DNA of 10,022 bases from Methylotenera sp. (GTDB lineage Bacteria; Pseudomonadota; Gammaproteobacteria; Burkholderiales; Methylophilaceae), in the NCBI GenBank assembly GCA_013816325.1, contig JACDEP010000079.1, positions 1-10,022 of the forward strand, in the 5' to 3' direction. The position numbers and the translations under genes are program-made. Positions 5,512 through 10,022 of this stretch are shown here, in pieces. The notes below the pieces were generated by a model. That model was not told where the DNA came from, did not search any database, and was given only the letters and a program-made list of their open reading frames with translations. Each line of letters starts with the position of its first letter. Within the stretch, counting starts at the first letter, position 1.

Positions 5512-5553
5512 TTAAATTCACGCGGGGTCGCGTGTAACAGGGATATCACATAA

Positions 5554-7488
5554 ATGAAAAAAACTATTATCGCCAGCCTAGTTAGCTTGGCATTCACAAC
5601 GTCTGCATACGCAGAAGAAACTGTCATTACCACGAATGACGTTACCGTTAAAGCGAATCGCTTTGAGCATAAAGATACTGAAACAACTTATGCTTCAGAA
5701 ATTCATACAGCTAAAGAAATTGAAGAGTCCGGGGCAGCGACACTTTATGATTTCTTAGCACAGCATAGCTCTGTCAACTTGTTATCCAACTTCGGCAATA
5801 AAGCCACCCCCTCAATTAACCTTCGTGGTTATGGTGCGGAAAATGGCTATCAGAATGTAGTCATCACTGTCGATGGTCAGCGGCTTAATAATATAGACAT
5901 GCAACCCCAATTAATTGGTGCCATTCCATTGAGCAACATTGAACGTATTGAAATTAGCAAAGGTAGTGGTTCAGTGTTATATGGCGATGGTGCAACTGCT
6001 GGCTCTATTCAAATATACACAAAGAACAAAACCGGCATTACTGCGAGTTCTTCTTTCGGCAATTATGGCCAACAAAATCATTATTTAACAGCAGGCATCT
6101 CTGAGAAATATATAGACCTTTCAGCCAGTCTTGCACACGATGGATATGACGGGGCCAGTAAAAAAGATGAAACCGGGCACAGAGATGAATTTTCAAGCGA
6201 CACGCAAAGCGTTAAATTGAAAATCAAGCCTAACGACAACCTGCGCTTCTTATTAGAGGGCACTAGTTCGCGCAATGATATCCGTTACGTGAATGCATTG
6301 ACCAAAGCTGAGTTCAATGATGATCCTAAACAGGTAACAAAACGTCTATTTAGCCAGACTTATACCCACCAAGGCTTCGATACAGATCAATGGCGCGCTG
6401 GCATAGAGTTTGATATCAACTCACAATTCAAGGTAAGCGCGACGCATTTCCGGGAAGACAAGCGCTCGGAATTTGTAAATTTTTTTTCGGAATCTAACTA
6501 CGATTATGACTCCAATGAGATTGCGCTAACCTATGTGGGGAATGAACTGAATGTCATTGGTGGTGTACAAGCTTTTGAGGGAGATCGAACATCCACTGCA
6601 AATAAGACCACGAAAGACAATAAAGCAATTTTTATACAAACAGAATATCGCCCTACTTGGATTTCTGACTCATTAACCCTGTCAGCTGGAGCCCGTAACG
6701 AAGCAGTTAAATATCACTATACGCCGACCATTGGCACAGATCTAGCCGATTCTGAACATTTGGATGCTTGGGATATCGGAGCAAATTACCGCTTCACCGA
6801 GACTTTCACCATGTTTGCAAACTATAACCAGGCTTTTCAAGCGCCCGATGTTGATCGTTTCTTTACTTTCTTCGGTACGTTTAATGCATTCATCGAGCCA
6901 GAGACATCTCGAACGCTGAATATAGGTTTGAATCATATAACAGCTAATAATCGCTTGAAGGTAACACTTTTCCATGCGAATTTGAGTAAAGAGATCTATT
7001 TCAATCCATTTACCTTCACTAACACGAACATCGACGATTCCCATAAATACGGGCTCGAACTTCAAGATAGTTTTACATTCAGTAAACAGTTAAGTACATC
7101 GTTTATTTATAACTACACTCGCTCCATTATTGATCGTGAAAAAGATTTTGGGTCCGCAATTAATGGCAATGATTTACCAGGTGTGCCTAAACACACAGTT
7201 GTTGCTAATATGAATTACAAATTCTTGGACCATGCTAATTTCAATCTGAACCATACTTGGCGGGCTAGGGCTTATGCCTACAATGACTTTCAAAATAATG
7301 CCGCGCAAAGACAAGCGCATTATGAATCAACGAATGCAGCGCTTAGCTATCAATTTAAGAACTATCAGGTTTTCACATCGATCACTAATTTATTTGAACA
7401 TGAAAATTCAATTCAAGTGGCTGACGATGCTATATACCCGGTGGACTTTGTGCGCACCTGGCGTGTTGGTGTGAAGGCTGACTTTTAA
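5554..7488 (+). CDS. btuB: TonB-dependent vitamin B12 receptor BtuB
   Basis: An outer-membrane receptor that takes up cobalamin with energy from TonB-ExbBD. Of 644 residues, 1-20 form a signal peptide ending SAYA. A TonB-box-like stretch (about 22-33, TVITTNDVTVKA) precedes the plug domain (about 36-158), which shows INLRGYG (88-94), VVITVDGQRLN (102-112), IPLSNIERIEISKGSGSVLYG (124-144) and the closing GSIQIYT. The remainder is a 22-strand barrel ending in FVRTWRVGVKADF, with the terminal Phe recognised by the Bam machinery. The length is close to Escherichia coli BtuB (about 614). B12 as substrate rests on the riboswitch upstream and the B12 genes downstream rather than on residues. The ATG has AGGGA 10 nt upstream. 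The reading frame is intact. Confidence 0.93.
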   Translation: MKKTIIASLVSLAFTTSAYAEETVITTNDVTVKANRFEHKDTETTYASEIHTAKEIEESGAATLYDFLAQHSSVNLLSNFGNKATPSINLRGYGAENGYQNVVITVDGQRLNNIDMQPQLIGAIPLSNIERIEISKGSGSVLYGDGATAGSIQIYTKNKTGITASSSFGNYGQQNHYLTAGISEKYIDLSASLAHDGYDGASKKDETGHRDEFSSDTQSVKLKIKPNDNLRFLLEGTSSRNDIRYVNALTKAEFNDDPKQVTKRLFSQTYTHQGFDTDQWRAGIEFDINSQFKVSATHFREDKRSEFVNFFSESNYDYDSNEIALTYVGNELNVIGGVQAFEGDRTSTANKTTKDNKAIFIQTEYRPTWISDSLTLSAGARNEAVKYHYTPTIGTDLADSEHLDAWDIGANYRFTETFTMFANYNQAFQAPDVDRFFTFFGTFNAFIEPETSRTLNIGLNHITANNRLKVTLFHANLSKEIYFNPFTFTNTNIDDSHKYGLELQDSFTFSKQLSTSFIYNYTRSIIDREKDFGSAINGNDLPGVPKHTVVANMNYKFLDHANFNLNHTWRARAYAYNDFQNNAAQRQAHYESTNAALSYQFKNYQVFTSITNLFEHENSIQVADDAIYPVDFVRTWRVGVKADF

Positions 7489-7537
7489 TTGATTCTTTTA
7501 CGGTATATAGCAAAATGTTATGATGATGGAAATGAAC

Positions 7538-7564
7538 AAGTCGCTATTGAGTTAGCGACTTTTT
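7538..7564 (+). terminator. Hairpin terminator between btuB and btuM
   Basis: AAGTCGCTA (7538-7546) pairs perfectly with TAGCGACTT (7553-7561) around a 6-nt loop and runs into five T residues (7560-7564). This has the form of an intrinsic terminator, with only moderate GC in the stem. It ends 18 nt before the btuM ATG, leaving room only for the btuM ribosome-binding site (AAAGG at about 7568-7572). Either btuM depends on partial read-through from btuB or a promoter lies within the 49 nt before the hairpin; I see no good one. Confidence 0.75.
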
Positions 7565-7582
7565 GAAAAAGGCCAATTATCA

Positions 7583-8164
7583 ATGCAAACACAAAATAAT
7601 CCATGCTCTAAAATATCTATCATCACTGCAGCAGTCATTGCTTTTTTGATGTTGCTTACACGCGGCAGCCATGTTTTAACCAGCGCTTCCTTGCCGGATG
7701 CAAGTTTGGCACTGTTAGTAATTGGCGGATTATATTTGCGAGAAGCTGCCTGGTTTGCATTGTTTGTTGTACTAGCAACGGTGATTGACTTCGGCGCAGC
7801 TGCTATTGACAGCATTCAAGCATTTTGTTTAACGCCTGGCTATTGGGGTATGTTACCGACTTATGCAGTAATGTGGCTTGCCGGCGTATGGCTTGGTAAA
7901 CAGGCAGATAGTTTTGATGCCTTAAAATATGCTACCGCTGGCTTGTTAGCCACTTTCTTGGCATTCGTCATTTCAACACAAACTTATTATTTGTTCTCTG
8001 GCCGCTTTCCTGCAGAAGGTGTAATCGAATCGATGAAACATGGTTGGGAATACTTGCCTAGCTTTTTAGGATTTACTGCAATGTACTTGGCAGGATTCTG
8101 GGCATTATCCAAGCTGCTGCCTAAATATTTTACAGGTACCGAAAGTTCGAAGCTAACCACATAA
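7583..8164 (+). CDS. btuM: BtuM-like solitary S-component, inner-membrane cobalamin transporter
   Basis: A 193-residue integral membrane protein with about six hydrophobic segments (roughly 11-28, 37-52, 56-75, 86-104, 115-137, 156-178). Size, topology and the position behind a riboswitch-controlled btuB match BtuM, the ECF-type S-component of Proteobacteria that works without the EcfAAT energising module. In the characterised Thiobacillus denitrificans protein a cysteine near residue 80 coordinates the cobalt of cobalamin and supports decyanation. Here Cys82, in the motif FCLTPGYWG after the IDFGAAAIDS segment, is at the matching place; the only other cysteine is Cys8 in the N-terminal tail. 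It would carry B12 across the inner membrane after BtuB, and no btuC, btuD or btuF is nearby. The identification comes from memory of the family plus context, not from an alignment. Confidence 0.8.
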   Translation: MQTQNNPCSKISIITAAVIAFLMLLTRGSHVLTSASLPDASLALLVIGGLYLREAAWFALFVVLATVIDFGAAAIDSIQAFCLTPGYWGMLPTYAVMWLAGVWLGKQADSFDALKYATAGLLATFLAFVISTQTYYLFSGRFPAEGVIESMKHGWEYLPSFLGFTAMYLAGFWALSKLLPKYFTGTESSKLTT

Positions 8165-8193
8165 TCGATTTATAAGAACTACTGAGCCGCCCT

Positions 8194-8220
8194 AGCCTTT
8201 AAATTTTCATTTTTAAAGCT
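8194..8220. repeat. Imperfect inverted repeat directly before bluB
   Basis: AGCCTTTAAA (8194-8203) and TTTAAAGCT (8212-8220) pair with one bulged C around an 8-nt loop. It ends two bases before the bluB ATG at 8222 and covers the place where a Shine-Dalgarno sequence would be. It could restrain initiation at that ATG or mark an operator; it has no T-run to act as a terminator. Confidence 0.35.
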
Positions 8221-8221
8221 A

Positions 8222-8890
8222 ATGCGGTTTTTTATGAGCCATCATCCATTCAATGAATCTGAAATTGCTGCCGTATACCGTGTAATCGCCGAGCGGCGAG
8301 ACATGCGGCATTTCGCACCGGGAGTTATCGCGCCTCAGTTACTCACCAAGCTATTGAATGCTGCACATCATGCTCCTAGCGTCGGTTTAATGCAGCCATG
8401 GCGGTTCATTCGCATTATCGAAGCTGAAATCCGGAAAAAGATTTACGATCTTGTACATCAGGAACGCGTCCAAACCGCTCAGGCCTTGGGTGAATATGAA
8501 AATACCACGCGCATGGCGGAGTTTATGCGTCTGAAAGTGGAGGGAATTTTAGAGTGCAGCGAACTGTTAGTAGTGGCTTTGTGCGATAAGCGTGACCAGC
8601 ATATCTTTGGGCGTCGCACGATGCCGGAAATGGACTTAGCTTCCGTCGCCTGCGCTATCCAGAATTTATGGCTAACAGCACGGGCTGAGGGTTTAGGTAT
8701 GGGCTGGGTCAGCATGTTTGATCCGATCGAGTTGGCTGCCTTGCTGAATATACCGGATGGTGCAAAACCTATCGCTATTTTATGTTTAGGCCATGTCGAT
8801 AAGTTTTATACCCAACCCATGCTGGTTGAAGAAGCTTGGGCAAAAGAAAAACCATTGTCCGATATGGTGATGGAAAACACCTGGTCCTAA
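8222..8890 (+). CDS. bluB: 5,6-Dimethylbenzimidazole synthase BluB
   Basis: BluB uses oxygen to break down reduced FMN and make 5,6-dimethylbenzimidazole, the lower ligand of cobalamin. It is a nitroreductase-like fold of about 220 residues, matching the 222 here. Family features are ERRDMRHF (24-31, with Asp27 probably equivalent to the functionally important Asp32 of Sinorhizobium meliloti BluB), HHAPSVGLMQPWRFIRI (49-65), MPEMDLASVACAIQNLW (134-150) and GLGMGWVSMF (157-166, with Ser164 probably equivalent to Ser167). It lies 57 nt after btuM and 68 nt before cobU, all in the same direction. Two starts are possible, ATG at 8222 or ATG at 8234 (MSHHPF); neither has a Shine-Dalgarno sequence, and the shorter one fits the usual N-terminus slightly better. 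The activity needs oxygen, so the host should be aerobic or microaerobic. Confidence 0.94.
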   Translation: MRFFMSHHPFNESEIAAVYRVIAERRDMRHFAPGVIAPQLLTKLLNAAHHAPSVGLMQPWRFIRIIEAEIRKKIYDLVHQERVQTAQALGEYENTTRMAEFMRLKVEGILECSELLVVALCDKRDQHIFGRRTMPEMDLASVACAIQNLWLTARAEGLGMGWVSMFDPIELAALLNIPDGAKPIAILCLGHVDKFYTQPMLVEEAWAKEKPLSDMVMENTWS

Positions 8891-8958
8891 ATCACTTGCA
8901 TTGCCTGCAACAATCACGCCATTAACAAGAAAATAGACGTCAATCATAAGGTGCATAT

Positions 8959-9492
8959 ATGACTACACATTTAATATTGGGCGGTGCTCGTTCCGGCAAA
9001 AGTACTTATGCGGAGAAGTTAGCTCAAAAGGCTGATTCAGGCGTTACTTATATTGCTACCGCGCAAGTTTATGATAATGAATTTAAAGCACGTATACAAC
9101 ATCATCAAAAACGACGCCCTACCCATTGGGCACTCACAGAAGAGCCGCATTACGTGGCGAAGACACTCGCAACTCTAGCTAAGCCCGGACATTGTATCAT
9201 CGTAGATTGCCTTACATTATGGCTAGCGCAATGGATATGCCCGGACTGCAATCCTCCACAAGATTCAAGCTGGCAGCATGAGCGAGCAGCTTTGTTAGAA
9301 CTATTACCCAGCTTGCCCGGCACTATTATTTTAGTAAGCAATGAGGTCGGTATGGGAATAGTGCCACTAGGGGAGATCAACCGGCAATTCCAGGATGAGC
9401 AAGGCAGATTGAATCAAGCAGTAGCCGCAGTGGCCGAGGAAGTAACATTTGTGGCTGCCGGATTGCCACTCATATTGAAAAAGCCTCTCTAG
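8959..9492 (+). CDS. cobU: Adenosylcobinamide kinase / adenosylcobinamide-phosphate guanylyltransferase
   Basis: This bifunctional enzyme (CobU in enterics, CobP in the aerobic pathway) phosphorylates adenosylcobinamide and then attaches GMP, giving adenosyl-GDP-cobinamide for nucleotide-loop assembly in the cytoplasm. The 177 residues match the family (about 180). The P-loop is GGARSGKS (8-15). ARIQHHQKRRPTHW (44-57) contains His48, aligned with the guanylylated His46 of Salmonella CobU. IVDCLTLWL (81-89) is the Walker B-like strand. NEVGMGIVP (128-136) and RQFQDEQGRLNQAVA (142-156) are further signatures. AAGGTG lies 5 nt before the ATG. The stop codon overlaps that of the convergent phosphatase gene. 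No CobS, CobT or CobD is in view. Confidence 0.96.
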   Translation: MTTHLILGGARSGKSTYAEKLAQKADSGVTYIATAQVYDNEFKARIQHHQKRRPTHWALTEEPHYVAKTLATLAKPGHCIIVDCLTLWLAQWICPDCNPPQDSSWQHERAALLELLPSLPGTIILVSNEVGMGIVPLGEINRQFQDEQGRLNQAVAAVAEEVTFVAAGLPLILKKPL

Positions 9493-10022
9493 CGATTCAT
9501 GAAGTTTACTTTAGGCACTTCACCGTTAAATTCCAATTGCGTCACGCTGGCGTAATCTATCGTCATCCTGAATAAACGCTTTAAAGGTATTTGCAGGACT
9601 TCAGCGATGAGCGCACGTATCAAGCCTCCATGCGTAATAACCAGAATATGTTTACCTTGTGAATGTGCCGTCACCTCTTCGACAAAGCTTTTAGCACGTA
9701 AGTGTAATTGGGTAAATGTTTCACCATTTGGTGGTGCCAAGTTGGCGTAATCATTAGCCCAAGGATCAAAAATATCGCGCGGGATATCATCCCATGAGCT
9801 CAATTCCCAATCGCCAAAATGCAGCTCTTTTAAACGAGCATCTAGTACTATATTGCGCTCTGAAAAATTCAAAGTGTCATCTACGCTTAGCGCTTGGGCA
9901 AGTTTGTGGCAGCGCTGCAAAGGGCTGCTATAAATTGCAGCAAATTCTTTATTGAATAGCTTTTCCCGTAAAACCCGCAACTCTTCATCAAACTTAATTG
10001 AAACATCTACATCGCTTTGACC
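9489..10022 (-). CDS. cobC: Histidine phosphatase, probable alpha-ribazole phosphatase CobC, 3' part
   Basis: A histidine-phosphatase superfamily protein. CobC removes the 5'-phosphate from alpha-ribazole phosphate or cobalamin phosphate during nucleotide-loop assembly. The window holds the last 177 codons; the reading frame is open to the right edge, so the N-terminus with the catalytic RHG motif lies outside. The first visible residues, GQSDVDVS, match the GQ(S/L)DV segment that follows this motif in CobC proteins. YSSPLQRC, the DARLKELHFGDWE segment with the acidic catalytic residue, and ITHGGLIRAL with the second catalytic histidine are all present. A CobC role is supported by the neighbouring cobU; a general phosphoglycerate-mutase-like phosphatase is the alternative. 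It converges on cobU with a shared CTAG at the two stops. Confidence 0.88.
   Translation of the reverse strand, partial: GQSDVDVSIKFDEELRVLREKLFNKEFAAIYSSPLQRCHKLAQALSVDDTLNFSERNIVLDARLKELHFGDWELSSWDDIPRDIFDPWANDYANLAPPNGETFTQLHLRAKSFVEEVTAHSQGKHILVITHGGLIRALIAEVLQIPLKRLFRMTIDYASVTQLEFNGEVPKVNFMNR

Larger units (their letters stand above)
5368..5553 (+). promoter_or_regulatory. Long riboswitch expression platform before btuB
   Basis: This 186-nt leader lies between the B12 box and the btuB ATG. GTTCAT (5376-5381) pairs with ATGAAC (5394-5399), at the place where cobalamin riboswitches carry P13. ACGGTG (5423-5428) pairs with CACCGT (5457-5462). The stretch 5498-5506 (GGTATTCCT) can pair with 5539-5547 (AGGGATATC), which contains the btuB Shine-Dalgarno sequence AGGGA; this gives 9 bp including two G-U. 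The same stretch can instead pair with GGAAATACCG (5406-5415). The two pairings exclude each other, as expected of a translational on/off switch. A CACGCG-GGGT-CGCGTG hairpin (5519-5534) sits inside the sequestering helix. No intrinsic terminator is seen, so control is probably at translation. Structures were found by eye, not folded. Confidence 0.6.

Noticed and set aside
5445..5633. Minus-strand frame of 62 codons with a hydrophobic stretch
   Set aside because: It is antisense to the btuB signal peptide and leader, has no ribosome-binding site, and the hydrophobic part mirrors the leader's C/T-rich tract and signal sequence.
6742..7065. Minus-strand frame of 107 codons
   Set aside because: Entirely antisense within the btuB barrel, with no family signature.
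1..10022. Mobile element, defence island, CRISPR array or wholly new gene system
   Set aside because: All substantial genes fall in known housekeeping, B12 or small conserved families; no transposase, integrase, repeat array or composition break was seen. The only novelty I can support is regulatory, in the btuB leader and the small coiled-coil gene promoter.

Overview
The window looks like ordinary chromosomal DNA from a moderately AT-rich betaproteobacterium. The divergent rpiA/ilvA pair, the zapA-6S RNA linkage, the periplasmic YVTN propeller protein and the BtuM-type B12 transporter together suggest Nitrosomonadales, perhaps near Methylophilaceae. That placement is inferred from protein character and gene content, not from a search. 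No insertion sequence, phage gene, CRISPR array, tRNA or rRNA was seen.

Left part (1-3240): the 5' end of rpiA (minus, cut by the window edge) is divergent from ilvA, a biosynthetic threonine dehydratase with two C-terminal ACT-like domains. An AT-rich gap follows, then a gene for an exported YVTN beta-propeller protein that ends in a perfect bidirectional terminator.

Middle part (3250-5052): an EVE-domain gene (minus) is divergent from a cysteine-rich DUF2237 gene (plus). A minus-strand block follows, read from high to low coordinates: a small coiled-coil gene (TIGR02449/ZapB-like), zapA, then a 6S RNA (ssrS) recognised by its position and fold. The coiled-coil gene has a good sigma-70-type promoter inside an inverted repeat and is predicted to be transcribed as a leaderless mRNA.

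Right part (5147-10022): a vitamin B12 locus. A promoter and a clear cobalamin riboswitch precede a long 5' leader and btuB (TonB-dependent outer-membrane receptor). After a hairpin terminator come btuM (a solitary ECF-type S-component that uses a cysteine ligand for B12), bluB (dimethylbenzimidazole synthase), cobU/cobP (cobinamide kinase/guanylyltransferase) and, convergent with it, a CobC-like phosphatase cut by the right edge. Together they suggest import of corrinoid across both membranes without BtuCDF, and rebuilding of the nucleotide loop with self-made dimethylbenzimidazole. No corrin-ring synthesis gene is in view.

The most interesting non-textbook signals are in the btuB leader: two mutually exclusive helices that could sequester or free the btuB ribosome-binding site, and two tandem short ORFs joined by a TGATG overlap between the riboswitch and btuB.
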